From Streptomyces sp. Ru62 (GTDB taxonomy: Bacteria > Actinomycetota > Actinomycetes > Streptomycetales > Streptomycetaceae), in contig NZ_PQSU01000034.1 of assembly GCF_002920615.1 (NCBI RefSeq), positions 1 to 64,000 on the forward strand: DNA of 64,000 nt, given 5' to 3'. Positions 43,623 to 52,205 of this stretch are shown piece by piece. The first letter of the stretch is position 1. Each line of letters opens with the position of its first letter. Both the position numbers and the translations under genes were made by a program. Below the pieces are notes generated by a model that searched no databases, had not been told where the DNA came from, and saw only the letters and a list, made by a program, of their open reading frames with translations.

Positions 43623-45197
43623 ATGGTCAAGGCGCACGTCTTCGCACACGAGTTGGTCGCCGGACGGTACCGGCTCCTGGAGGTCTTCTCCCGCGAGACG
43701 AACCGCCTGTGGTGGTACGCCGAGGACGTGGCGGCGGAGCAGCCCCGTCTGGTGGCGCAGACGGCCCTGCCGGAGCCCGTCGACCAGGACACCGCGCGGC
43801 GCGTCACCGCCCGGGTGGTGCGCACCTCGGAGACCATGCGGCTGCTGCGCCCCGGCCAGGTGGCAGCGGTCGTCGACGCCGTGGTGGAGGCGGGCGCCCT
43901 GTGGACGGTCACCGAGTGGGTCGACGGCACGCCCCTGGGCGAACTCCTCGCCCGGGAGGGCTCGTTCCACCCGGTGCGGGCGGCCCGGCTCGGCCTGGAG
44001 CTGCTGGACGTGCTCCAGGCCGCGCACGACGAGGGCGTCACGCACGGCGAGCTGAGCCCCGGCCAGGTCTTCGTGCGGGACGACGGCCCGGTCGTCGTCA
44101 CCGGTTTCGGGCTGGCGGGCGCGACGCTCGTGCCGAGGCTGACGGCACCGTCGTACGCCTCGCCGGAGCAGGCCCGCGACGAGCGCATCGGCCCGGCCGC
44201 CGACCTGTGGGCGCTGGGCGCGCTGCTCTACACGATGGTCGAGGGCCGGCCGCCGTTCCGGGACCGCGGCCGGCTCGACGCCACGCTGAAGGCGGTGGAC
44301 CGGCTGCCGCTGCGCACCCCGCTGCGCGCCGGGCCGCTCACCCAGGCCGTGCAGGGCCTGCTGCGCAAGAACGCGCGGGAGCGGCTGACCCGGCCGGTGG
44401 TCCGCGAGGCGCTGACCCGGGCGCTGCGCGAGGACACGGACGCGGAGCGGCCACCGGCCCCCGAGCCCCGGCTGCGCGGCGCGTACCGGGCCGTGCGCCA
44501 CGCCGGACCGCCGCGAGGCAGACGGGCCCTGGCCGCCGGCACCGCGCTGGCCGTGGTCACCGTGGCCGCGGCGGTACTGGCCGCGTCCGGCGCGCTGTCG
44601 TCCGGCACGGACTCGGCGGGGGCGCCGCCCCGGGCCACCCCGTCCAGCCCCGCCGCCCGGCAACCGGGTGGCGGGGCCACACCCGCCTCGACACCCACCT
44701 CGGCCCCCTCCTCGAAGCCGGTCCCCGCCCTGCCGGCCGGCTACCGCCGGTACACCGCCCCGGAGGGGTTCTCGGTGGCACTGCCCGGCGGCTGGAAGCG
44801 GCTGACCACCTCCCGGGTGTCCGATCTGGCCTATCGCGTCACCTTCGGCCGGGGCGGCGACTCGCCCACGCTCGCCGTGACCTACAGCGAGCGCGTCGGC
44901 CCCGACCCGGTCGCCGTCTGGCGGGACGACGTCGAGCCCGGGTTGAGGGAGCTGCCCGGTTACGCCCGCGTCGGCGCCGTGCGGGCGACCACGTACCAGG
45001 GCCGCAGGGCCGCCGACCTGGAGTGGCTGGCGGGGTCCGGGGACGCCCGGGCGCACACCTTCGGGCGGGGCTTCCTGCTGGGCGGGACGCGGGGCTTCTC
45101 GCTGCGCTTCACCACCCCGGCCGCGGCCTGGGACGACGCGGCCAACCGACTGGCGCTGAAGACGTTCCTGGGGACCTTCCGCACGCCGGAGGAGTGA
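43623..45197 (+). CDS. Membrane pseudokinase (degenerate Ser/Thr kinase)
   Basis: A 524-residue protein with a kinase-fold domain (residues 8-270), one membrane helix (about 300-320, ALAAGTALAVVTVAAAVLAA) and an outside domain of about 150 residues after a Ser/Pro/Thr linker. The kinase looks inactive: the Gly-rich loop is missing, the VAIK lysine is Gln (LVAQTAL), HRD is HGE (VTHGELSPGQV), the catalytic-loop Asn is Gln and DFG is GFG (VTGFGLAG). SPE and ADLWALGALLY remain. It may act as a scaffold. ATG at 43623 has GAGGG upstream; 43617 is the alternative. Confidence 0.85.
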   Translation: MVKAHVFAHELVAGRYRLLEVFSRETNRLWWYAEDVAAEQPRLVAQTALPEPVDQDTARRVTARVVRTSETMRLLRPGQVAAVVDAVVEAGALWTVTEWVDGTPLGELLAREGSFHPVRAARLGLELLDVLQAAHDEGVTHGELSPGQVFVRDDGPVVVTGFGLAGATLVPRLTAPSYASPEQARDERIGPAADLWALGALLYTMVEGRPPFRDRGRLDATLKAVDRLPLRTPLRAGPLTQAVQGLLRKNARERLTRPVVREALTRALREDTDAERPPAPEPRLRGAYRAVRHAGPPRGRRALAAGTALAVVTVAAAVLAASGALSSGTDSAGAPPRATPSSPAARQPGGGATPASTPTSAPSSKPVPALPAGYRRYTAPEGFSVALPGGWKRLTTSRVSDLAYRVTFGRGGDSPTLAVTYSERVGPDPVAVWRDDVEPGLRELPGYARVGAVRATTYQGRRAADLEWLAGSGDARAHTFGRGFLLGGTRGFSLRFTTPAAAWDDAANRLALKTFLGTFRTPEE

Positions 45198-45247
45198 CCC
45201 GGGCACCTCGGCCGTTTTCCGGGCGCCGACCCGGGGACCCGCCACCT

Positions 45248-46219
45248 ATGGTGCAAATCGGATACACGATGATGACCGAGCAGGCAGGTCCCCGGGATCT
45301 GGTGGACCACGTGGTGAAGGCCGAGGAGGCGGGTTTCGACTTCTCGGTGATCTCGGACCACTACTTCCCGTGGCTGCGCTCGCAGGGGCACGCCTCGTAC
45401 GCGTGGAGCGTGCTGGGCGCCGCCGCCCAGGCGACCTCGCGGATCCCCCTGATGACCTATGTCACCTGCCCCATCCTGCGCTACCACCCGGCGATCGTGG
45501 CGCAGAAGGCCGCGACCGTGCAGCTGCTGTCCGAGGGCAGGTTCCGGCTCGGCCTCGGCGCCGGCGAAAACCTCAACGAGCATGTCGTGGGCGGCGGCTG
45601 GCCACCGGTGGACGTGCGCCACGAGATGCTCGAAGAGGCGGTGGAGATCATCCGTGCGCTGTTCGAGGGCGGCCATGTCACGCATCACGGGCAGCACTAC
45701 GACGTGGAGTCGGCCCGGCTGTGGGACCTGCCGGAGCAGGCGCCGCCGATCGGCATCGCCGTCTCCGGTGACCAGTCCTGCAAGCTGGCCGGGCGCCTCG
45801 CCGACCTGGTGATCGCCACCGAGCCGAAGGCGGGCCTGCTGGAGGCGTTCGACCGGCACGGCGGCACCGGCAAGCCCCGGGTCGGCCAGCTGCCGGTGTG
45901 CTACGACCCGGACCGGGAGACGGCGGTCAAGCGCGCCCACTCCCAGTTCCGCTGGTTCGGGCTGGGCTGGAAGGTGAACGCCGAACTGCCGCACCCGGAC
46001 TCCTTCGAGGCCGCGACCCAGTTCGTGACCGAGGACGACGTCGCCTCCTCCATCCCGTGCGGTGACGACCCGGACGCGTTCGTGGAGGCCGTACGGCCGT
46101 ATGCGGAGGCCGGGTTCGGGGAGGTCGCCCTGGTGCAGATCGGCGGCGACACGCAGCCCGAGTTCCTGGACTGGTCGGCGAAGACCCTGCTGCCGGCCCT
46201 GCGGGAGGCGTTCGCCTGA
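45248..46219 (+). CDS. LLM-class F420-dependent oxidoreductase (TIGR03557-like)
   Basis: A 323-residue TIM-barrel enzyme using coenzyme F420 and related to glucose-6-phosphate dehydrogenase Fgd. Marks are MVQIGYTMMTEQAGPRDLVD, the ISDHYFPWL segment, TCPILRYHPAIVAQKAATVQ and LGLGAGENLNEHVVGGGWPP. Its substrate is unknown. The ATG at 45248 starts right where the family begins; an open frame upstream is not used. It follows the pseudokinase with 50 bases between. Confidence 0.9.
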   Translation: MVQIGYTMMTEQAGPRDLVDHVVKAEEAGFDFSVISDHYFPWLRSQGHASYAWSVLGAAAQATSRIPLMTYVTCPILRYHPAIVAQKAATVQLLSEGRFRLGLGAGENLNEHVVGGGWPPVDVRHEMLEEAVEIIRALFEGGHVTHHGQHYDVESARLWDLPEQAPPIGIAVSGDQSCKLAGRLADLVIATEPKAGLLEAFDRHGGTGKPRVGQLPVCYDPDRETAVKRAHSQFRWFGLGWKVNAELPHPDSFEAATQFVTEDDVASSIPCGDDPDAFVEAVRPYAEAGFGEVALVQIGGDTQPEFLDWSAKTLLPALREAFA

Positions 46220-46326
46220 CGCCGTGCCACCCCGTGGCGCGCCGCCGGGCGTACCTTCCCGGTCCGGGCGGTCCCGGCGGCTGCCCGGCCATGGCGCGCG
46301 TCTTTTGGATTCAGTCACACGGGTGA

Positions 46327-46350
46327 GCATTCCGGGCGCTGCGGGGGTAC
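46327..46350 (+). promoter_or_regulatory. SigB-type promoter candidate before the SsgA-like gene
   Basis: GCAT (46327-46330), 14 bases, then GGGTAC (46345-46350). This matches GNNT-N14/16-GGGTA[C/T], the published SigB pattern of Streptomyces. It lies 37 bases upstream of the start. Confidence 0.5.
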
Positions 46351-46387
46351 TAGAGGGCTCTACGCCCATCGTCCCGGAGGCCCCCGC

Positions 46388-46816
46388 GTGAAGTCGTTCG
46401 TGCACAAGACCCTGGTGGTGCAGCTCCTCGCGCACGGCACCGGCAGGTGTCCGGTGCTGGCCCACCTCAGCTACGACGCCGACGACCCGTTCGCCGTCAG
46501 CGCCGTCTTCGCCCACGACGGCCGGGTGCTGGCCTGCTGGCGGCTGGACCGGCAGATGCTCGCCGACGGACTGGCCGGGCCGGTCGGCGTCGGTGACGTC
46601 CGGATGCGCCCGGAGGCCACCGGCCCGTGGCACGAGCTGCGCCTGGAGTTCCTCGGGGACACCCGGCCGGACGGCGGCCGGCACCACGCGGTGGTGTTCG
46701 CGTGGGCGCCCGCCATCGCCGCGTTCCTGCGCGAGACCCACCAGATCGTCCCCCCGGGCCGGGAGCGCATCCCGGTGGACGAGCTGCTGGCGGAGATCCT
46801 CTCCGCGGCTGAGTAG
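46388..46816 (+). CDS. SsgA-like sporulation/cell-division protein (SALP)
   Basis: A 142-residue SsgA-like protein, restricted to sporulating actinomycetes. It has the family core LAHLSYDADDPFAVSAVFAH, GRVLACWRLDRQMLADGL and PWHELRLEFLGDTRPDGG. SALPs steer septum placement, FtsZ and autolysin action during sporulation. GTG at 46388 is used. Which paralogue it is cannot be told by eye. A SigB-type promoter-like element lies upstream, and the 3' end is duplicated in a short tandem repeat (46807-46843). Confidence 0.9.
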   Translation: MKSFVHKTLVVQLLAHGTGRCPVLAHLSYDADDPFAVSAVFAHDGRVLACWRLDRQMLADGLAGPVGVGDVRMRPEATGPWHELRLEFLGDTRPDGGRHHAVVFAWAPAIAAFLRETHQIVPPGRERIPVDELLAEILSAAE

Positions 46817-46843
46817 CAGTACTCCGGCTGAGTAGCCGTACTC
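46807..46843. repeat. Tandem 18-base repeat with internal dyads at the SALP 3' end
   Basis: GGCTGAGTAGCAGTACTC and GGCTGAGTAGCCGTACTC differ at one base. The first includes the SALP stop codon. Each contains the dyad GAGTA-N4-TACTC (46811-46824 and 46830-46843), spaced 19 bases, so this may be a double operator for the DUF2238 gene. Confidence 0.7.
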
Positions 46844-46918
46844 ATGCCGCCGGTCCCGGCCGGGCGCCACGATGGGGCTCTACGACCCCGAGGCCGCCCT
46901 CAGGCAAGGAGCCCCGCC

Positions 46919-47599
46919 GTGACCGCAGTGCACCCCGCCCCGCTCCGCGCGCCGCGCCGCGTGCCGCCCGTCCTCTTCGCCGGCGTGGTGGCCGTGGGGC
47001 TGGCCGTGTCGGCGTGGGACGCGCGCGACCGCACCACCTGGTTCCTGGAGACGGTATGGGCGCTCGCCGGGCTGCCCCTGGTGGTACTGCTCTGGCGGCG
47101 CTTCCCCCTGACCGGACTGCTGTGCGCACTGCTGACCGCGCACGCGCTGGTCCTCGCGGTCGGCGGGCACTACACCTACGCGCAGGTCCCGGTGGGCGAC
47201 TGGGTGCGCGACACCTTCGGCCTGGAGCGCAATCCGTACGACCGGTTCGGCCACCTGATGCAGGGCTTCGTCCCGGCGGTGCTGGTCCGTGAACTGCTCA
47301 GCCGTACCTCGCCGTTGCGCGGCAGCCGCTGGCTGGCGCCGCTCACCGTGTGCGCCTGCCTGGCCTTCAGCGCCTGCTTCGAGCTGCTGGAGTGGCTGGC
47401 GGCCGAGATCGGCGGGCACGGCGCGGACGCGTTCCTCGCCACGCAGGGCGATGTGTGGGACACCCAGTGGGACATGTTCTGCGCCCTGATCGGCTCGGTC
47501 CTGGCCGTGTTGCTGCTCGGCCGGGTCCACGACCGTCACCTGCGCGCGCTGGAGAGCACCGACCCGGTCCGCGCCGAGCGGCAGGGGCGCCCCGGCTAG
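46919..47599 (+). CDS. DUF2238 (YjdF-type) membrane protein
   Basis: A 226-residue protein with six or so helices, starting after APLRAPRRVPPVLFAGVVAV. The DUF2238 signatures are GGHYTYAQVPVGDWVRDTFG, NPYDRFGHLMQGFVPA and ACFELLEWLAAEIGG. A final GDVWDTQWDMFCALIGSVLA is also conserved. Function unknown. GTG at 46919 has AAGGAG before it. Its stop overlaps the convergent gene by three bases. Confidence 0.85.
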   Translation: MTAVHPAPLRAPRRVPPVLFAGVVAVGLAVSAWDARDRTTWFLETVWALAGLPLVVLLWRRFPLTGLLCALLTAHALVLAVGGHYTYAQVPVGDWVRDTFGLERNPYDRFGHLMQGFVPAVLVRELLSRTSPLRGSRWLAPLTVCACLAFSACFELLEWLAAEIGGHGADAFLATQGDVWDTQWDMFCALIGSVLAVLLLGRVHDRHLRALESTDPVRAERQGRPG

Positions 47600-48090
47600 T
47601 CGCCGGAGCGGGCCGTGTGCCTGCGGCGGGCCCACAGGGGCAGGCCGTACCAGCACGCGAGGTACCAGGCGACGACGGCCGCCACCAGGTACGGGACATA
47701 GCCGTCGTGCGTGGCCACCCGGAGGATCAGCAGCAGGGAGGACGTCATCGTGGCGAGCAGCAGGACCAGGCCGACGAACGTCATCCGGGAGGCCAGCCGT
47801 ACCGCCTGCGGCTTGACCCGGCGGCCGGAGACCAGGCGGTGCAGGGAGACCGGTCCGATGAGGGCGCCGGTCGCGCAGGCGCCCAGGACGACGGTCACGA
47901 TGTAGATCACCTGGTCGACGGTGGCGAGCTTCTCGTACTTCGGCTGGAAGACGACGGTCAGCAGGAAGCCGAACAGGATCTGCACGCCCGTCTGGGCCAC
48001 CCGCACCTCTTGGATGAGCTCGCCCCACATCCGGTCGGCCCGCTCTTCCTCTGTCTCGTCGCGCCCCCTGCGCCGTCCTGCCTCCGTCAT
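47596..48090 (-). CDS. DUF6328-type membrane protein
   Basis: A 164-residue integral membrane protein with about four helices, recalled as DUF6328. It has an acidic/basic N-terminus, then QEVRVAQTGVQILFGFLLTV, IYIVTVVLGACATGALIGPV and FVGLVLLLATMTSSLLLILR. Function unknown. The ATG at 48090 has no ribosome site; a GCGGTT-N6-AACCGC hairpin stands right before it (48091-48108). A leaderless transcript or a further-in start is possible. Confidence 0.72.
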   Translation of the reverse strand: MTEAGRRRGRDETEEERADRMWGELIQEVRVAQTGVQILFGFLLTVVFQPKYEKLATVDQVIYIVTVVLGACATGALIGPVSLHRLVSGRRVKPQAVRLASRMTFVGLVLLLATMTSSLLLILRVATHDGYVPYLVAAVVAWYLACWYGLPLWARRRHTARSGD

Positions 48091-48143
48091 GCGGTTGCGT
48101 GTAACCGCCCTGCCGTCCCTTCAAACGGTCCGCATGCCCGCGG

Positions 48144-49127
48144 CTACCAGCGGTGCTCGACCTGGTCCTTGATCCGGCGGTCGTACAGATCGCGGATCGC
48201 GGCGGACGTCTGCGGCGGCAGCGGCGGCAGCTTGGCGGCGGCGGCGTTGGCGCGGGCCTGCTCGGGGTTGCGGGCACCCGGGATCACCGTGGTCACGCCG
48301 TCCTGCTCGATGATCCAGCGCAGCGCCAGCTGGGCCGGGGTGTACCCCTGCGGGGCGAGCGCGGCGAACTCGGCGGCGGCCTCGACGCCCGTCGCGTAGT
48401 CGACGCCGGAGAAGGTCTCGCCCTGGTCGAAGGCCTCGCCGTGCCGGTTGTAGGTGCGGTGGTCGTTGGCCGCGAACACCGTGTCCTTCGTGTACTTGCC
48501 GGACAGCAGCCCGGAGGCGAGCGGCACGCGCGCGATGATGCCGACGCCGGCCGCGCGGGCGGCGGGCAGCACCTCACGCAGGGGCTTCATCCGGAACGGG
48601 TTGAGGATGATCTGCACGCTCGCCACGTTCGGCCGGGCGATGGCGGTGAGCGCCTCGGCACAGGTCTCCACGCTCACGCCGTAGGCGGCGATCCGTTCCT
48701 CCTCGACCAGGGTGTCCAGGGCGTCGAACACCGCGTCCGAGGAGTAGACGGGGGTGGGCGGGCAGTGCAGCTGCACCAGGTCGATGCGGTCGACGCCGAG
48801 GTTGCGGCGCGAGCGGTCGTTCCAGGCGCGGAAGTTGTCCAGGACGTAGTTCTCCGGGACCTGTTCGACCCGGCGGCCCATCTTGGTGGCCACCAGCACG
48901 TGCAGATCGGGCCGGCTGCGCAGGAACGAGGCGATGGTGGCCTCGCTGCGCCCGTCGCCGTACACGTCGGCGGTGTCGAAGAAGGTCACACCGGCCTCGG
49001 CCGCCGCCTCCAGGACGGACAGCGCCTCCTTGTCGTCCACGTCACCCCAGTCGGCGCCCAGCTGCCATGTGCCGAGCCCGACCACCGATGCCCACTGACC
49101 CGACCTGCCGATCACGCGTTCGTCCAT
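48144..49127 (-). CDS. Aldo/keto reductase
   Basis: A 327-residue NADPH-dependent oxidoreductase of the AKR barrel. The catalytic tetrad is readable: Asp/Tyr in FFDTADVYGDGRSE, Lys in LVATKMGRR and His in LVQLHCPPTPVYS. The C-terminal NADP loop is TTVIPGARNPEQARAN. Substrate unknown. The start ATG at 49127 lies inside the end of the TetR gene, overlapping by 16 bases on the same strand; that suggests an operon with the regulator and transporter upstream. Confidence 0.9.
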   Translation of the reverse strand: MDERVIGRSGQWASVVGLGTWQLGADWGDVDDKEALSVLEAAAEAGVTFFDTADVYGDGRSEATIASFLRSRPDLHVLVATKMGRRVEQVPENYVLDNFRAWNDRSRRNLGVDRIDLVQLHCPPTPVYSSDAVFDALDTLVEEERIAAYGVSVETCAEALTAIARPNVASVQIILNPFRMKPLREVLPAARAAGVGIIARVPLASGLLSGKYTKDTVFAANDHRTYNRHGEAFDQGETFSGVDYATGVEAAAEFAALAPQGYTPAQLALRWIIEQDGVTTVIPGARNPEQARANAAAAKLPPLPPQTSAAIRDLYDRRIKDQVEHRW

Positions 49128-49759
49128 GGCGTCAGTCTGTCATCCGGCCGGGGTCCCGCGGAACCGGCCGCTTTACCTGTCAGCTGCGCCTGGACGGCGG
49201 GCCCGTAGCGGTCGGCGAGGGCGTCGGCGTCGGTCTCGCGCAGATAGGGGCCGCGGGCGATGCCGTACATGACGCCGAGGCCGATCAGGGCGGCGACGGC
49301 GAGTTCGGCGCGCAGGCCCGCGTCGGGGCCGGTGAGCCGGGCGGCGAGGCGTTCGGTGACCTGGGCGCGGAAGTTGGCGCGCAGGACGTCACCGTGGTCG
49401 CCGTGCAGCGGGGCGAAGGCGATGCGCAGCAGCGGGTCGGCGCCCCGCTCGCGCTGGCTGGACACGACGTGCCGGACCATGTGCCGGCCGAGTGCGTCCA
49501 GCGGCGCGTCCAGCAGGGCGTCGGCGTCGGTGTCGAAGGACATCACGCGGGCGAACAGGGTGTCCTTGTTGCCGAAGTACTTCAGGATCAGCGGCGGGCT
49601 CACCCCGGCGCGCTCGGCGACGGCCCTGAGGGTGATGTCGGCGTGCGCGTGCCGGGCCAGGAGGTGGCGGGCTGCCTTCAGGATGGCGGCCTTGGTGGCC
49701 TCGGCGTCCCGGCGTGCGGGGGCGGGCGCCTGACCGGGTGGCGTGGTCATGGTCCTCAT
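49112..49759 (-). CDS. TetR-family regulator of adjacent MFS gene
   Basis: A 215-residue TetR-type regulator. The DNA-binding helices are LRAVAERAGVSPPLILKYF and the segment before (ADITLRAVAERAG). The C-terminal half is the ligand domain. ATG at 49759 has GGAGGGAGC. It overlaps the MFS gene by four bases (ATGA), so both are in one transcript, and paired palindromes upstream of the MFS gene (51256-51295) are the likely operator. It would then repress its own operon. Confidence 0.88.
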   Translation of the reverse strand: MRTMTTPPGQAPAPARRDAEATKAAILKAARHLLARHAHADITLRAVAERAGVSPPLILKYFGNKDTLFARVMSFDTDADALLDAPLDALGRHMVRHVVSSQRERGADPLLRIAFAPLHGDHGDVLRANFRAQVTERLAARLTGPDAGLRAELAVAALIGLGVMYGIARGPYLRETDADALADRYGPAVQAQLTGKAAGSAGPRPDDRLTPWTNA

Positions 49760-51225
49760 GCTCCCTCCATGGCCTCGTCGCGGGCGCCCCGGGTGCCGCT
49801 CCGGGCCCGCCGCGTGCGCGGCGCGGAGTCGTCGCCGGGGATGGTCAGGGCCGCCGCGCAGGCCGCGAGGGCGACGGTGCCCGCCATGGCGAAGGCGAGC
49901 TGGTAGCCGTGGAGGCTGGGCACGGGGACGCCGCCGAGGGGGCTGCTGTGGTGGACGAGGACGGCGGCGACGGCCGCGCTGGAGACGGCCTGGCCGATGG
50001 TGCGCATGAGGACGTTGACGCCGTTGGCGGAGGCGGTCTGGGCGGCCGGTACGGCGCGCAGGATGAGGGTGGGCAGCGCGGAGTAGGCGAGCGTGGTGCC
50101 GGTCGCCACCACGGTGGCGCCCAGGATGATCATCCACAGGTCGCGGCTGTCGGCGATGCGGAGCGCGTACCCGCAGGCGATGACTGCGGCGCCCAGCGCG
50201 AGCGTGATCCGGGGGCCGCGCGCGGCCGAGATACGGGCCGACAGCGGGGAGAACAGCAGCATGGTGACGCCGCCCGGCAGCAGGCACAGGCCGGTGGCGA
50301 CGATGGACAGGCCGAGGCCGTACCCGGTCGCCTTCGGCGCCTGCACCAGCTGGGCGGTGACCAGGGAGTTGGCGTAGAAGGCGAACCCGGTCAGCAGGGC
50401 CGCCACATGGGACAGGCCCACCCGTGGCCGGGTGACCAGCCGCAGGTCGACCAGGGGCCGGGCGGTGCGGAGCTGCTGCCGGCACCACAGGGCGAGCACG
50501 ACGGCCGCCCCGAGGAACAGCCCGAGCACCCGTGCGCTCCCCCAGCCCCAGGTCCCGCCCTGGGAGACGCCCAGCAGCAGGCAGACCAGTCCGGCGGCGA
50601 GGCCGAGGGCGCCGAGGACGTCGAACCGGCCGGGTTCCCGCACCGGGGACTCCTTGACCGCCCACCAGGTCGCCGTGACGCCCGCCGCGCCGAGGGCGCT
50701 GGTCAGCCAGAACATGGTGTGCCAGTCGGCGTACTGCACGACCAGCGCGGCGAGCGGCAGGCCGAGCGCGGCGCCGATGCCGACGGTGGAACTCATCAGC
50801 GCCACCGCCGAGCCACGGCGTTCCGGCGGGAGTTCGTCGCGCAGGATGCTGATGGACAGCGGGACCACGGAGGCGGCGGCGCCCTGGAGCGCGCGGGCGG
50901 CGATGAGCACGCCGATGTCGGAGGAGAGCGCGCACATCACGGAGCCGACGGTCATCAGGGCGAGCGCGGCGGTGAGCACCCGGCGCTTGCCGTACATGTC
51001 GCCGGCCCGGCCGAGGACGGGGGTGAGGACGGCGCCGGAGAGCAGGGTCGCGGTGACCGTCCAGGAGACGGCGGCGGCGGATGCGCCGGTGAGCCGGGGC
51101 AGGTCGGGCAGGAGCGGGACGACCACGGTCTGCATGACCGCCATCAGGATGCCGCCGGACGCCAGTACCGGAATGGTGAGCCGGTCGCGCAGCCGGGGCG
51201 GGGATATCGGGGCGGGCTGGTCCAT
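49756..51225 (-). CDS. MFS drug exporter, DHA2 type
   Basis: A 489-residue transporter with about fourteen helices. Motif C-like sequence ISILRDELPPERRGSAVALM and motif A GRAGDMYGKRRVLTAALALM are present. Such proteins export drugs or toxic compounds using protons. ATG at 51225 has CAGGAG six bases upstream; the frame from 51267 would overlap the operator. It is the first gene of an operon with TetR and possibly the aldo/keto reductase. Confidence 0.9.
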   Translation of the reverse strand: MDQPAPISPPRLRDRLTIPVLASGGILMAVMQTVVVPLLPDLPRLTGASAAAVSWTVTATLLSGAVLTPVLGRAGDMYGKRRVLTAALALMTVGSVMCALSSDIGVLIAARALQGAAASVVPLSISILRDELPPERRGSAVALMSSTVGIGAALGLPLAALVVQYADWHTMFWLTSALGAAGVTATWWAVKESPVREPGRFDVLGALGLAAGLVCLLLGVSQGGTWGWGSARVLGLFLGAAVVLALWCRQQLRTARPLVDLRLVTRPRVGLSHVAALLTGFAFYANSLVTAQLVQAPKATGYGLGLSIVATGLCLLPGGVTMLLFSPLSARISAARGPRITLALGAAVIACGYALRIADSRDLWMIILGATVVATGTTLAYSALPTLILRAVPAAQTASANGVNVLMRTIGQAVSSAAVAAVLVHHSSPLGGVPVPSLHGYQLAFAMAGTVALAACAAALTIPGDDSAPRTRRARSGTRGARDEAMEGA

Positions 51226-51255
51226 CGGCGCTCCTGCGGGCGGCACGGTGACGAG

Positions 51256-51295
51256 GTGAATACTCATTCACCTTATCGAGTGAATGGGCATTCAC
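51256..51295. promoter_or_regulatory. Paired TetR-type operators
   Basis: GTGAATACTCATTCAC (51256-51271) and GTGAATGGGCATTCAC (51280-51295) share GTGAAT-N4-ATTCAC and are spaced 24 bases centre to centre. They lie just upstream of the MFS start. Confidence 0.75.
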
Positions 51296-51352
51296 CAACG
51301 TTTCCTGGTCCGAACGGGGAGGCCAGGCGGCCGGACACGGGGAGACCGGGTG

Positions 51353-52174
51353 TCAGGCGAGGTTCTGCTCCAGGACCGCCAGATAGGTGTGCATGGAGTG
51401 GTCGCGGACGCCGTCGGAGGCGGGCGCGAACGGGTCCGCGGTGCCGCCCCTGGCCCGGTCGCCCAGCACCGAGAGCATGGGCATGGACTCGTGCAGCCGG
51501 CCCTTGGAGTCGAAATAACGCAGGGACCGTACGTGGGTGTAGGCGGGCTCCGGCGGGAGCTGGGCGACGATGTCGTTGCTGTTGACGAAGCGGTACATCC
51601 GGCCGCCGAATCCCTCGTGGAACGCCTCGGCCAGCAGCCGGTCGCAGGTGCGGGGCTGGCCGTAGGTGTAGACGCCGTCCGCGGCCAGGTGCGGCTCCTC
51701 CAGGTAGAGGCGGGCGCCGGCCAGCATCGCGAGCGCTCCGCCGAGACTGTGCCCGGTGAAGTAGACGGCATGGTCGTCGGTGCGCAGCTCGGTGAGGGTG
51801 TCGTGGACCGCCGGGTAAACCGATGCGAGGGCCTCGGCGAAACCGTGGTGGACGTAGCCGTGGCCACCGGGGCCGGGCCGGGGCGGTGTGGTGGCGTCGG
51901 AGAGCCAGTCCTTGATCCGGTCGGGTTCGGTGCCGCGGAACGCGGTGACGATCGTCCGGTCGCTCGCCAGGGTGTACGCCTGGGTGTCCTGGAGCGGGAA
52001 GGGCGGGGTGAACCGGGTGTGGTGGTGCCGCACCTCCTCGAAGCCCCACCGGGCGGCCTGTTCCTCGATGGCGGCCCGGTCCCGGTAGGCCAGGTCGGCC
52101 GCGCGGGCCAGCCAGTAGGCGCGCTGGAGGCTGTAGCCGGTGGAGGTGTGGTCGAACGCGACGGGTACGGCCAT
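51353..52174 (-). CDS. Class 3 (fungal-type) lipase
   Basis: A 273-residue alpha/beta hydrolase of the class 3 lipase type. The nucleophile elbow is VYFTGHSLGGALAMLAGARL; an aspartate lies in FVNSNDIVAQLPP and a histidine near RDHSMHTYL. No signal peptide is visible, so it is probably intracellular. ATG at 52174 has GAGGAG. Substrate unknown. Confidence 0.88.
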   Translation of the reverse strand: MAVPVAFDHTSTGYSLQRAYWLARAADLAYRDRAAIEEQAARWGFEEVRHHHTRFTPPFPLQDTQAYTLASDRTIVTAFRGTEPDRIKDWLSDATTPPRPGPGGHGYVHHGFAEALASVYPAVHDTLTELRTDDHAVYFTGHSLGGALAMLAGARLYLEEPHLAADGVYTYGQPRTCDRLLAEAFHEGFGGRMYRFVNSNDIVAQLPPEPAYTHVRSLRYFDSKGRLHESMPMLSVLGDRARGGTADPFAPASDGVRDHSMHTYLAVLEQNLA

Positions 52175-52205
52175 GCGGGCTCCTCGGGTGGGGCTTCAGA
52201 GGCGG

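Noticed and set aside
44961..46870. A 636-residue minus-strand frame
   Set aside because: Antisense to the F420 oxidoreductase and SsgA-like genes, with no recognisable domain.
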